Below, piece after piece: positions 25,019-33,687 of a stretch of 64,000 bases of DNA; position 1 is the stretch's first letter, and each line of letters begins with the position of its first letter. Source of the DNA: Chryseobacterium sp. POL2 (GTDB lineage Bacteria > Bacteroidota > Bacteroidia > Flavobacteriales > Weeksellaceae). Below the pieces are notes generated by a model that was given only the letters and a program-made list of their open reading frames with translations, ran no database searches and was not told the DNA's origin. The stretch covers positions 558,001-622,000 of the forward strand of contig NZ_CP049298.1 in the NCBI RefSeq assembly GCF_011058315.1. The letters run 5' to 3'. The translations under genes were made by a program, and so were the position numbers.

Positions 25019-25564
25019 TTAAATTATAATTGTTCCAAAAATTAAGAAAGTCAATTTTGCATTCTTTATAAAATCTTCATAGCTCGTATTTTCATTTGCA
25101 TTCTCATTTGTTAATTCTAAATAATATTCATCAGGATTTATTCGACTCGATAACAATTTCTCAAAATCAGTTTGATTAGAATTAGCTTTTGTTGGAAAAA
25201 TCCAAAATTTAAAACGTTTTGTTTGTGGATTAGGGTTTAGTAAACTTAATTCATCAAAACTGGCGATTTTTAAGTAAGAACTTTTATTTATTTCGTAAGG
25301 ATCTAAAAATCCATTTTGTAAAATAAGCTTGTATTTATAATCAAGCTTTTCAGCGAATTCAATAGTTTTTGTATTGTTTAAAATTACTTTATTTGTTTCT
25401 ATTTTAACTTGTAATTCGGTGAATTTTAAATAATCTTTTTTCTTGTATTTTTTTTCAAAAATTTCTTTTGCAGGATGATATTTCCCAGAGTTTATATTTT
25501 CACTTTGTGAGTATATATTAAATGGAATTAATATTAGAAATATTATTTGAATAACGGTTTTCAT
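25019..25564 (-). CDS. Exported hypothetical protein, 181 aa
   Basis: Signal peptide MKTVIQIIFLILIPFNIYSQ. The mature part has a hydrophobic C-terminal end (NAKLTFLIFGTIII), unusual for a secreted protein and possibly a tail anchor or buried strand. Start 12 nt from the border. Not recognised. Confidence 0.55.
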   Translation of the reverse strand: MKTVIQIIFLILIPFNIYSQSENINSGKYHPAKEIFEKKYKKKDYLKFTELQVKIETNKVILNNTKTIEFAEKLDYKYKLILQNGFLDPYEINKSSYLKIASFDELSLLNPNPQTKRFKFWIFPTKANSNQTDFEKLLSSRINPDEYYLELTNENANENTSYEDFIKNAKLTFLIFGTIII

Positions 25565-25576
25565 AAAATGTCGCCT

Positions 25577-25702
25577 AACGGTTCCGCAGCTTTGCGAGGT
25601 TGCGACCTAAAAACCTAAAATTCACAAATAAAAAACACACTTAAAATTATGACTAAAGTTTCCAAAAAATCACAGACCAAGCAATCTTGCAAAACTGGTG
25701 TT
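25577..25702 (-). repeat. attC-like site 25, short and divergent
   Basis: 126 bp. Arms CAGCTTTGCGAGGTTGCG and CAAGCAATCTTGCAAAACTGG pair only in part. Ends TCGCCTAAC and GTTAGTGGC. A plus-strand ORF starts inside it. Confidence 0.65.
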
Positions 25703-25900
25703 AGTGGCAGTCTTTCTAAACGTGAAAAGCTATCACTTTTATCAGCAGATATTTTTGCAAGGAGAAACGATTATAATTTTCATTTAACAAGTGAATTGTG
25801 TGCTGTTATTTGGCATTTAAGTAAAGGAACTAAAAACGAATATGATTGCATGGAAATTATAAATTCTGTTTATCCGCAGTTCTTTCAAGATTGCCACTAA
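25649..25900 (+). CDS. Small hypothetical protein starting inside a site
   Basis: 83 residues on the plus strand, against the array direction. The first 17 residues or so (Lys/Ser-rich) are encoded by site 25, and the stop TAA is formed by the core CACTAAC of site 26. The part inside the cassette, ADIFARRNDYNFHLTSELCAVIWHLSKGTKNEYDCMEIINSVYP, looks like real protein. The true start may be the ATG at 25649 only because no other Met lies nearby. Not recognised. Confidence 0.45.
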   Translation: MTKVSKKSQTKQSCKTGVSGSLSKREKLSLLSADIFARRNDYNFHLTSELCAVIWHLSKGTKNEYDCMEIINSVYPQFFQDCH

Positions 25901-26083
25901 CGGAAAAAGTATTGGCGAAGTGCGGGCTTAATTTGAACGAAAGTTCAAGTTCACACCAAACGTAGCGAATGCTTTTTCAATACTGCTAACTTACAAAAAA
26001 TTGCAGAATTGAAAAGCATGAGCGTATTATTTTTTCTGCTTTTCAATTTTGCACTTCTCCCCGCATTTTGCCAATACTATGTT
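25899..26083 (-). repeat. attC-like site 26
   Basis: 185 bp, body identical to site 1. Ends GCCACTAAC and GTTACCTGC. Confidence 0.8.
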
Positions 26084-26099
26084 ACCTGCAGTGTTTTTA

Positions 26100-26804
26100 T
26101 TATTTAATTTCACCAATGTAAAAACATTCATAAACTTCGCTTCTTTTATCGAAATCTTTATATCGACCTTCAAAGCAATTTCCATTATATTTTATTCTGA
26201 CTTTCCATTCATCACTTCCGAACAATAATAAAGGTTTTAAAAAGGTTTTTTTATCTTCTTTGAAATCTAAATTTGAAAACCAATTTGGCATTGTGTTTTT
26301 AGGAAATTGCGAATTCCATATTTCAATTGTGTTATCATTATTTAGCATTTCATAATTTGTTGAGGATAGTTGCAAAACATCACCGAAAATGTTAAACATA
26401 TAAATTTTGTCATCATTATTTTTACGTGCATTTTCAGGATAATACTCAAAACCTAATTTTTTCCAAGCAAATTCAGATGATTTAGGTGCACAATATAAAT
26501 GCATTGCTTTATAATCTGAATTTTTGAAATTTTTTTCAATCGCTTTTTTAATAAATTTTGCAACACCACGATTTCTGTGACTCTCTTTGGTTTCTGCAAT
26601 AATTATAAAAATGCAAACTGCTTCAAGCTCATATGCGAAAAATCCAACAGTTTCATTTTGAATCATTGCAACACATAAATTATTTTTTTCAAAACATTTT
26701 TGAATAACAGACCAATTATTTTTAGGAAAAGTCGTCCAAGAAAAAATTTCGCTTAAGTTTTCTTCTGTAGGATTGAAATTTATTGTTATAGACGAATTTT
26801 TCAT
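26100..26804 (-). CDS. GNAT-fold N-acetyltransferase-like protein, copy 2
   Basis: Same 234-residue protein as at 2675. The duplicated block is two cassettes long (GNAT plus noncoding element) and ends at AAC on one side (CATACAAC there, GCCACTAAC here) and at GTGTAACGG on the other (AAAAAGGC there, TTTGGGGC here). Confidence 0.7.
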   Translation of the reverse strand: MKNSSITINFNPTEENLSEIFSWTTFPKNNWSVIQKCFEKNNLCVAMIQNETVGFFAYELEAVCIFIIIAETKESHRNRGVAKFIKKAIEKNFKNSDYKAMHLYCAPKSSEFAWKKLGFEYYPENARKNNDDKIYMFNIFGDVLQLSSTNYEMLNNDNTIEIWNSQFPKNTMPNWFSNLDFKEDKKTFLKPLLLFGSDEWKVRIKYNGNCFEGRYKDFDKRSEVYECFYIGEIK

Positions 26805-26816
26805 AACATTGCAGGT

Positions 26817-27001
26817 AACGGAAAAAGTATTGGCGAAGTGCGGGAATTCGAAGGACTGAAAGTTCAAGAATTCAGAAACGTAGCCGATGCTTTTTCACTT
26901 CTGCTAACTTACAAAAAATTGCAGAATTGAAAAGCATTCGGCGGAATATTTTTACAAAATTTCAACGTTCTCAAAATTCCGCATTTTGCCAATACACTGT
27001 T
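26817..27001 (-). repeat. attC-like site 27
   Basis: 185 bp, same as site 2. Ends GCAGGTAAC and GTTACGCGC. Confidence 0.8.
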
Positions 27002-27522
27002 ACGCGCAGTAGAAATTGAGAATTTTTCAACGCTGAAAAATAGTTCTAAAAAATTATGAGCAATTAAATTACAAACAAATCAAAAGAATAAAACGAAACT
27101 TAACCAGTTTTCAAACTGCATTTTTCCAACAAAATTTAAAACTCAATTATCTGAAATTTTTCTCGATGGTTTCTGCGAAAAGTAAAATTGAAAATTCGTA
27201 AAAAATAAAAGTTATTTTTATGAAAATCTTAAAAAATGGCAAAACTTTCAACTATGGTTTATGAAGTTGATATTTTCTGATTTTTTCAAATGAGAAAAAT
27301 TTCAATTATAAAAAGAAAAGAGTAGAAGAAGCTTAAAAATCACGCGAAATTTTAAGCGAAAAAAACTCGAAATTTATTTGTCGAGAAAAGTGTTTTCAAG
27401 AAAATTTAAGAACTTTTTAAACCCAATATTTCTACTGAATTTTTTCTTATAAAAACCTAAAATATCAATGTTTAAAAAAAAGAAATTATTATCCGAAAAT
27501 GCGCTAATCTATTGCGTGTAAC
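26999..27522 (-). repeat. Noncoding cassette element, copy f
   Basis: Close to copy a at the low end, but at the high end it has CCTAAAATATC as in the c/e/i/k lineage, a mosaic. Also GAAAATGCGC in place of GAAAACGCGC. Confidence 0.7.
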
Positions 27523-27643
27523 GGTTTGGGGCTTTGCGTTCGGGCGGGTTTCCGAAGCACAAAGTTTCAATTTATTACTAAAGTTCATTAAAAGCACAAA
27601 TCTTCAAGTTTGCACGTCAGCCCGCCTGACGCAAAACCCCTGT
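27520..27643 (-). repeat. attC-like site 28, short class, split by IS
   Basis: Arms GGCTTTGCGTTCGGGCGGG/CCCGCCTGACGCAAAACC as in site 14. The IS follows CCCTGT; the GTT core continues beyond the IS at 29381. Confidence 0.75.
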
Positions 27644-29376
27644 GCTTGTTGCACAACTCAAATATACAAATAAACTTGTATAAAAACGGGATATTTCGTA
27701 AATTGATGTATGCAAGGAAAGAAGAGTTTTACACCACAATTATTTGTTTCGGTCAATTTATTAGACCTAGTTCCAGAGGATAATTTTTATAGAAAAATGT
27801 TATCCGAACTCAATTTAGATTTCATTTATAAAGCAACTCAAAAGTATTATGGTAAGGAAGGACAGGAGAGTATAGATCCTGTTGTTTTCTTTAAGATATT
27901 ATTGGTGGGATATTTAAACAATATCAATTCAGATAGACAGTTGATAGCTTTTTGTAGTGATAGCTTGTCGATAAGATTGTTTTTAGGTTATGATGTACAT
28001 GAGCAGCTTCCTTGGCACAGTACCATTAGCCGAACTCGCGGTTTGTATGGCGAAGAAGTCTTTTTAAACTTGTTTAAAGAAGTCTTGAGAATGTGCGTTT
28101 CTAAAAATATGGTTCGTGGTAAACGACAAGCGGTGGACAGCGTTTTCATCAAAGCTAATGCTTCTATGGATAGCTTGGTAGAGAAAGAAGTTTTAGAAGA
28201 CGCCAGTGCTTTTGTAAACGAACTAGAAGAAAACAGCGAATACAAAGTAACTACCACCCGCAAGAAACTCGTTGAACGCCACCATGATTGGAAAGCAGAA
28301 GCGTATAAAGGAATGCCAGCAAATAGCAATAGTAGACAGATAGATGAAAACGGCAATCTCATCCGTCCCAAATACCTATCTAATCACACCCATTATTCTC
28401 CCACAGATAGCGATGCTAGAGTGAGTGTAAAACCCGGCAAAGCGCGACAATTAAATTATTTTGGACAAATCGCAGTTGACGATGCGCACCATGTCATTAC
28501 AGGAGCGTGTTCAGATTTTGCGGATAAACGCGACAGTCAGTGTTTAGAACAAATTGTAGAACTCACAGAAGAAAACCTAAAGGAAAACGGAATAGAATTA
28601 CAAGAACTTTTAGCCGATGGTGGTTACAGCAGTGGCGAAGCATTGGCGTATTTGCACGAAAAAAACATCAACGCCTACATCCCTAACTTCGGACAATACA
28701 AATCAGAGCGAGAAGGTTTTACTTACCACAAAGAAGAAAACTATTATCAATGCACAAAACCCGAAGGTAAGCAAGCTAAACTGCTTTTCAAAGGCGAAAA
28801 AATGGATAGTAAAGGCTACACCAAACGAACGTACCGAAGCAGTGAAACAGATTGCAAAAACTGTCCACTAAGAGAACAATGCTGTGGCAAAAGCACCAAG
28901 TTTAAAAAGCTAGACGACAGCATCCACAAAGAACATTACGACCGTATGCATCAAAAACTCACCCAAAACGAGAAATATGCCAAGAAAATGGTTAGAGTGC
29001 GAAGCAAAACGGTAGAACCCGTCATTGGAACGTTGATCAACTTTACCAACATGAAACGAGTCAACACTCGAGGCATCAAAAACGCAAACAAACATGTACT
29101 GATGGCAAGTTTAACCTACAACTTGAAGAAATACATGCGTTTTACCATTAAAAAACCAAGTATTTTAGCCCAAGTTCTATCTCTAAAACAAGGGAAGAAC
29201 TTTGCTTTTTCAAAACGCGCCTTTTCAGTCTATAAAAACTCGATTTTAAGCTATTCAAATTCTAGAATTTTGAACTACAACTAAAAAAAAACCTCTCTAA
29301 AATTGCTTCTAAAGAGGTCAAAATTTCATGTTTTTGAAAACTATTTTCTAAAAAAAAGGAGTTGTGCAACAGTTAC
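27644..29376 (+). mobile_element. IS1182-family element, copy 1 (1733 bp)
   Basis: Terminal repeats TGTTGCACAACTC / GAGTTGTGCAACA. Flanks CCCTGT on the left and CAATGT on the right do not match, so the original target duplication has been lost or exchanged. A terminator-like stem (CCTCT with AGAGG) follows the transposase. Confidence 0.85.
27710..29284 (+). CDS. IS1182-family DDE transposase, copy 1
   Basis: 524 residues. N-terminal DUF772-type domain (about 45-120, DPVVFFKILLVGYLNNINSD and LPWHSTISRTR). Catalytic residues are likely D142 (AVDSVFIKAN), D302 (LLADGGYSSG) and E434 (VEPVIGTLINFTNMKR). A CNNCPLREQC Cys cluster lies between the second and third, as usual in this family. The length is normal and the frame intact, so it should be active. 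It runs against most cassette genes. Confidence 0.95.
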   Translation: MQGKKSFTPQLFVSVNLLDLVPEDNFYRKMLSELNLDFIYKATQKYYGKEGQESIDPVVFFKILLVGYLNNINSDRQLIAFCSDSLSIRLFLGYDVHEQLPWHSTISRTRGLYGEEVFLNLFKEVLRMCVSKNMVRGKRQAVDSVFIKANASMDSLVEKEVLEDASAFVNELEENSEYKVTTTRKKLVERHHDWKAEAYKGMPANSNSRQIDENGNLIRPKYLSNHTHYSPTDSDARVSVKPGKARQLNYFGQIAVDDAHHVITGACSDFADKRDSQCLEQIVELTEENLKENGIELQELLADGGYSSGEALAYLHEKNINAYIPNFGQYKSEREGFTYHKEENYYQCTKPEGKQAKLLFKGEKMDSKGYTKRTYRSSETDCKNCPLREQCCGKSTKFKKLDDSIHKEHYDRMHQKLTQNEKYAKKMVRVRSKTVEPVIGTLINFTNMKRVNTRGIKNANKHVLMASLTYNLKKYMRFTIKKPSILAQVLSLKQGKNFAFSKRAFSVYKNSILSYSNSRILNYN

Positions 29377-29381
29377 CAATG

Positions 29382-29846
29382 TTATCTGTAGTTCTTTTTT
29401 AAAGTTATTTTGGGTTTGAATTCAATTTTTTCACACGCATAACAACCATCCTTTTTATAAGATTTGTATTCATCAAATTTTGTTTTGAAAGTTTCATAAC
29501 CGTTATTTGAAATTTCAAAATCTGCATAACACCAAGCAAAAGGTAAATCAAGTGGTGTATGAAACCAGTCTATTCGAGATTTTTGTTCAAGAAAAAAGTT
29601 TCCATTATCGTCAGTTTTTGTAGTTTGAGATTTATATTCAGAGTGTTCTTCGTAACCCCATTTTTTATTTTTCCACCGTTTTTCTTCAATTCTTGAAACT
29701 ACAGCGTTTTTTATTGGAATTCCATTTTCGTCGATAACTTTTCCAGAAATTTTTGCTTCATATATTACTTTTTGAGGTCGAATAAAAAGACCAATAATAA
29801 AGATTAGAAAAATTCCTATAATTACTTTTATGACACGGTTTTTCAT
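29382..29846 (-). CDS. Membrane-anchored carboxypeptidase-regulatory-like protein, copy 2
   Basis: Same protein as at 6320, again with its stop in the core GTTATCTGT. Upstream the copies part right after ACAGATAACG. Downstream an IS has split the site, and the arms beyond the IS belong to a different site type. Confidence 0.65.
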   Translation of the reverse strand: MKNRVIKVIIGIFLIFIIGLFIRPQKVIYEAKISGKVIDENGIPIKNAVVSRIEEKRWKNKKWGYEEHSEYKSQTTKTDDNGNFFLEQKSRIDWFHTPLDLPFAWCYADFEISNNGYETFKTKFDEYKSYKKDGCYACEKIEFKPKITLKKNYR

Positions 29847-29858
29847 AGAATTACAGAT

Positions 29859-30044
29859 AACGAGTCACGGCTTGGCGAAGTGCGGGCTTGAATTGAGCGA
29901 AAGTTCAATTCAGACCGAGACATAGCCAAAGCTGTGAGCCTTTTGGTAAATTTAAGAAAAAAACAAAAGCAAACAGCTTTTGGCGGATAAAAAGGCGAGA
30001 AGTTCAATTTTGCACTTAACCCCGCATTTTGCCAAGCCGATGTT
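29859..30044 (-). repeat. attC-like site 29
   Basis: 186 bp. Outer arms CGGCTTGGCGAAGTGCGGG/CCCGCATTTTGCCAAGCCG, inner GCCAAAGCTGT/ACAGCTTTTGGC. Ends ACAGATAAC and GTTGTACGA. Confidence 0.8.
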
Positions 30045-30528
30045 GTACGACGTTATTGTTTTTTATCCAAAGATTAGACACTTCGTAATGTGAGAAGAAT
30101 AATATCCAATTCGTTTTTTCAGATATAATAGTCACATCGTCAGATGATGGATAAAGAAAATCTGTCCAATATTTTAGAAAGATTGTTTTATTTGTTTTTA
30201 AAGTTGTTTTTCTATTCCAAGAAATAATTAAATCTTCGTCGAATTTTGATAATTTTTGTGCTAAATTATTTCTGAAATTTTCAATTTTTTCATCGTTTTC
30301 TTGACTCGATCTGAACCAATCAGTTTGTTGATAATTTAAAATCCTATTTGATTCGATTTCATAAAAATCAATTACTTTATTCAGTCTTTTAGATTCTGTT
30401 TCAGACAGCGGTAGAATTTGTTTTAATTCTTCGTCAGAAATATCTGAATTATGTGATTTTGAAAATCTCCAACCTAAATCAAAATCTTCAAACGGAATTA
30501 TTTCTTTGCTATCAATTTTTATATCCAT
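30016..30528 (-). CDS. Hypothetical protein whose C-terminus is encoded by its site
   Basis: 170 residues from the ATG at 30528; a TTG at 30552 lies on the border itself. The core here is GTTG (CAAC on the coding strand) and gives no stop, so translation runs on into the stem of site 29 for about ten residues (VVQHRLGKMRG) and ends there. Acidic and Trp-containing, DLGWRFSKSHNSDISDEELKQ; no signal. Function unknown. Confidence 0.55.
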   Translation of the reverse strand: MDIKIDSKEIIPFEDFDLGWRFSKSHNSDISDEELKQILPLSETESKRLNKVIDFYEIESNRILNYQQTDWFRSSQENDEKIENFRNNLAQKLSKFDEDLIISWNRKTTLKTNKTIFLKYWTDFLYPSSDDVTIISEKTNWILFFSHYEVSNLWIKNNNVVQHRLGKMRG

Positions 30529-30550
30529 TCTGTTGGGAATAATGTCGTAC

Positions 30551-30735
30551 AACGAAAAAGTATTTGCGAAGTGCGGGCTGGATTTAACTGAAAGTTCAAT
30601 TCAGACAGAGCGAAGCAAAATGCTTTTTCAGATTGTTAAATTACAAATAAAATCAAGATGAAAAGCATTTTTGCGTGTAAATTGTTGATGCTTTTCAACT
30701 TTGATTTAATCCCCGCATTTTGCAAATACACTGTT
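30551..30735 (-). repeat. attC-like site 30
   Basis: 185 bp. Outer arms GTATTTGCG/TGCAAATAC, one G missing after AAC. Ends TCGTACAAC and GTTGTACGA. Confidence 0.8.
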
Positions 30736-30749
30736 GTACGACGTTCTTT

Positions 30750-31244
30750 TTAAGATTTATTTTTGAAAAGATAGATTATTCCGAAAATTAAGCCTACAAT
30801 TCCACCATAATAACTTCCAGAGTTCATAAAGTTAGCTTGAACATATTTTTGAGGATTTTGAACTGAAATATCCATCCAAATTTCTGAATTCTCCCAGGGA
30901 ATTATGAATCCGATAAAATATCCAATGATACTTCCAATTAAAGCGAAAAGAATATTTATCAAAATTGCCTTGAATATGTATTTGAAGTTATTTTCAGTAT
31001 TTATAAACAGGAAAATTACAGCGTAAATAACACCTAATATAAATCCAACCCAATATGAGCCTAAAATTCCGACAACTGAGGCTTCAAATCTTTTATTATT
31101 TAGATTCCATTCATTAATTCCAAAATTTCCAAACAGAAAGTCTTCAAAAAATTCATTTGATACAGAATATGAAAGTTGATTATGGATTGCACCAAAAATA
31201 CTTGCAATTATTAAAGCTTTCAAAATTATTGCGGTTGTTTTCAT
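30750..31244 (-). CDS. Four-helix membrane protein, 164 aa
   Basis: From the ATG at 31244, 12 nt from the border. Hydrophobic segments near residues 6-24, 52-74, 82-105 and 138-158; YYGGIVGLIFGIIYLF is the last. Gly-rich helices suggest close packing or a small channel. Not recognised. Confidence 0.6.
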   Translation of the reverse strand: MKTTAIILKALIIASIFGAIHNQLSYSVSNEFFEDFLFGNFGINEWNLNNKRFEASVVGILGSYWVGFILGVIYAVIFLFINTENNFKYIFKAILINILFALIGSIIGYFIGFIIPWENSEIWMDISVQNPQKYVQANFMNSGSYYGGIVGLIFGIIYLFKNKS

Positions 31245-31256
31245 AGAATGTCGTAC

Positions 31257-31443
31257 AACGGAAAAAGTATTGGAGAAGTGCGGGCTTTCGAAGAACTGAA
31301 AGTTCAAGAACGACTGAGCGTAGCCGATGCTTTTTTCGGATTGTTAAATTACAAAAATAATCAATACGGAAAAAGCAATCGGCGGATAAATGCTAAAAAT
31401 ATTTCAACTTGCGTTTCGCCCCGCATTTTGCCAATACACTGTT
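31257..31443 (-). repeat. attC-like site 31
   Basis: 187 bp, GTATTGGAG in place of GTATTGGCG. Ends TCGTACAAC and GTTAGGCGA. Confidence 0.8.
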
Positions 31444-31461
31444 AGGCGATGTTTTTTTATT

Positions 31462-31767
31462 TTAGGTGTAATCAAATTCGGTGTCATTTTCATCTCGTCT
31501 TGCGTCCCAAATTGATTGAACAATTAGTTCTTTTTCTGTAAATTCATAGAAAATTAAATAGTCTCGAACAATATTTATTCGAGTTTCCCCATCATTTGTG
31601 GTTCTTCCGATTTTCGGATGTTCAGATAAAAGATTTACGGCTTCACTAAATAATTTGTTAAGTTTTTTGCTATAGGTTTTAGATTTTGTTCTATTAATCC
31701 AATAAATCAAAATTTCTTTTCGTTCAAATTTTGCAGATTTGGTCCAAATTATTTTTCGTTTAGCCAT
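31462..31767 (-). CDS. RelE/ParE-family toxin, second module
   Basis: 101 residues. KRKIIWTKSAKFERKEILIYW at the start, HPKIGR in the middle and VRDYLIFYEF then IVQSIWDARRD are the ParE/RelE pattern. It overlaps its antitoxin gene by 19 nt. It differs clearly in sequence from the module at 7002. Confidence 0.8.
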   Translation of the reverse strand: MAKRKIIWTKSAKFERKEILIYWINRTKSKTYSKKLNKLFSEAVNLLSEHPKIGRTTNDGETRINIVRDYLIFYEFTEKELIVQSIWDARRDENDTEFDYT

Positions 31768-31991
31768 TGTTCAATTTCGTTTTCTACTTCATCATTTGTA
31801 AAAGTTTCTCCATTAGTATATTCTTTTCTTGCTTTCATAATACGATTTTTTTGTTTTTTCGATAGTTCGAAAATTTCTTCATCAAGTTCGAAATCAAGAA
31901 GTTTTTTTAATTCTTTAATAATCCGAATTTCTTTTAATTCGGTTATTTTATTGATCAATTCTAATTTAAGTTTCAACTCAGCTGTACTCAT
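31749..31991 (-). CDS. Antitoxin of second RelE/ParE module
   Basis: 80 residues, charged and helical, no signal (KLKLELINKITELKEIRIIKELKKLL then NEIEQWLNEK). Its place before and overlapping the toxin identifies it. The -7 box is at 32010. Confidence 0.7.
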   Translation of the reverse strand: MSTAELKLKLELINKITELKEIRIIKELKKLLDFELDEEIFELSKKQKNRIMKARKEYTNGETFTNDEVENEIEQWLNEK

Positions 31992-32009
31992 TTTGCAAAT
32001 TATTTATCT

Positions 32010-32017
32010 CAAATTTA
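32010..32017 (-). promoter_or_regulatory. -7 box of second TA cassette (TAAATTTG)
   Basis: TAnnTTTG match 18 nt before the antitoxin start. Confidence 0.5.
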
Positions 32018-32071
32018 CATAAAATTTTGAAACAAAATATTTAAGCGTATAGTTTTTATAAAATATCGCCT

Positions 32072-32258
32072 AACGAAAAAGGCTTTGCGAAGTGCGGGAA
32101 TTCGAAGAACGAAAAGTTCAAGAATTCCAAAACGTAGCAAATGGCTTTTTCAGATTGTTAAGTTAATAAAAAACAGCAATATGAAAAGCCAATTTGCGGA
32201 TTATTTTGATAAAATTTTCAGCTTAGACTTAAACCCCGCATTTTGCAAAACCAATGTT
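32072..32258 (-). repeat. attC-like site 32
   Basis: 187 bp, outer arms GGCTTTGCG/TGCAAAACC. Ends TCGCCTAAC and GTTGTACGC. Confidence 0.8.
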
Positions 32259-32271
32259 GTACGCAGTATTT

Positions 32272-32769
32272 TTAAAATTCAAGTTTATCTTTTTTGCAAT
32301 ACCATTTTGGATCACAATTTGAAATTTCGCATCCTGCAAAATGATATTTTTTCTTATTTTTTTTCATGAATCTTCCAGTTGTAAGTCCGTAGAAAATTGG
32401 AATAACATCATTTTCAGATATACAATTAGGACAAACTTTGCTTTTATTCGCTCTGTATTGACAGAATTTTTCAACATAAAAAATTTCATTTATGTTTTTA
32501 TTTAAATCAATTTTGAATATGTTTTCTTTATATTCTTCATTTAAAATTTGCAGTTTGTATAATCCTTTTTCTAACTCTTTAAATTCAAATTCTTGATTTT
32601 GATTAGTTTTTTGGAAGTATATTTTATTATTTGATTGATTTGTTAGCTTTAATTCGAATTCAGGAGTGTTATGTCTCTTAATTAGTGAATCGATAATTTT
32701 CCCATTAAGTTTTTGAGCTATTAATTGAGTTGAAAAAATCAAAAAAAATAGAAAATAAATAAGCTTCAT
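32272..32769 (-). CDS. Exported hypothetical protein with Cys cluster, 165 aa
   Basis: From the ATG at 32769; the reading up to 32889 is site 33. Signal peptide MKLIYFLFFLIFSTQLIAQ. An Ig-like carboxypeptidase-regulatory segment follows (KLNGKIIDS... ELEKGLYKLQIL). The C-terminal third has six Cys (FCQYRANKSKVCPNC, FAGCEISNCDPKWYC) that could bind metal or form disulphides. Confidence 0.6.
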   Translation of the reverse strand: MKLIYFLFFLIFSTQLIAQKLNGKIIDSLIKRHNTPEFELKLTNQSNNKIYFQKTNQNQEFEFKELEKGLYKLQILNEEYKENIFKIDLNKNINEIFYVEKFCQYRANKSKVCPNCISENDVIPIFYGLTTGRFMKKNKKKYHFAGCEISNCDPKWYCKKDKLEF

Positions 32770-32801
32770 TTTGTGCGGTTTGTTTGGGAAATATTGCGTA
32801 C

Positions 32802-32987
32802 AACGGAAAAAGTATTGGCGAAGTGCGGGCTTTCGAAGAACTGAAAGTTCAAGAACGACCAAGCGTAGCGAATGCTTTTTCAAGTACACTAAAATAAGAA
32901 AAAAATGTGGAATTGAAAAGCATGAGCGGATTATTTTTTCTGCTTTTCAATTCTTCCCTAAATCCCGCATTTTGCCAATACATTGTT
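32802..32987 (-). repeat. attC-like site 33
   Basis: 186 bp, same as site 9. Ends GCGTACAAC and GTTACGCGC. Confidence 0.8.
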
Positions 32988-33507
32988 ACGCGCAGTAGAA
33001 AATGAGAACTTTTCAACGCTGAAAAATAGTTCTAAAAAATTATGAGCAATTAAATCACAAACAAATCAGATGAATAAAACGAAGCTTAACCAGTTTTCAA
33101 ACTGCATTTTTCCAGCAAAATTTAAAACTCAATTATCTGAAATTTTTCTCGATGGTTTCTGCGAAAAGTAAAATTGAAAATTCGTAAAAAATAAAAGTTA
33201 TTTTTATGAAAATATTAAAATGATAAATTTTTCAACTATGGTTTCTGAAGTTGATATTTTCTGATTTTTTCAAATGAGAAAAATTTCAATTATAAAAAAA
33301 GAAAAGAGTAGAAGAAGCTTAAAACGTTAGAAAATTTTAAGCGAAAAAAACTCGAAATTTATTTGTCGAGAAAAGTGTTTCCAAGAAAATTTAAGAACTT
33401 TTTAAACCCAATATTTCTACTGAATTTTTTCTTATAAAAACCAAAAATATAAATGTTAAAAAAAGAGAAATTATTATCCGAAAACGCGCTAATCTATTGC
33501 GTGTAAC
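32985..33507 (-). repeat. Noncoding cassette element, copy g
   Basis: Divergent middle: AAAATGATAAATTTTTC replaces the usual AAAAAATGGCAAAAC, and AAACGTTAGAAAATTTTAAG replaces the CACGCG loop, while the CTTAAAA/TTTTAAG arms remain partly paired. Confidence 0.7.
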
Positions 33508-33687
33508 GAAAAAGTATTGGCGAAGTGCGGGCTTTCGAAGAACTGAAAGTTCAAGAACGACCAAACGGAGCGAATGCTTTTTCAAGTACACTAAATTAAG
33601 AAAAAAAGTGGAATTGAAAAGCATGAGCGGATTAAAATTTCTGCTTTTCAATTTTGAACTTCTCCCCGCATTTTGCCAAACCGATGT
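33505..33687 (-). repeat. attC-like site 34, split by IS
   Basis: Ends with CCGATGT before the IS; the GTT core continues at 35425 (GTTAGCTGT). Low end GCGTGTAAC. Confidence 0.75.

Noticed and set aside
27988..28371. 127-aa minus-strand frame inside the IS (also in the other copies), and 84-aa and 61-aa frames
   Set aside because: Shadows of the transposase gene in other frames, without own start context.
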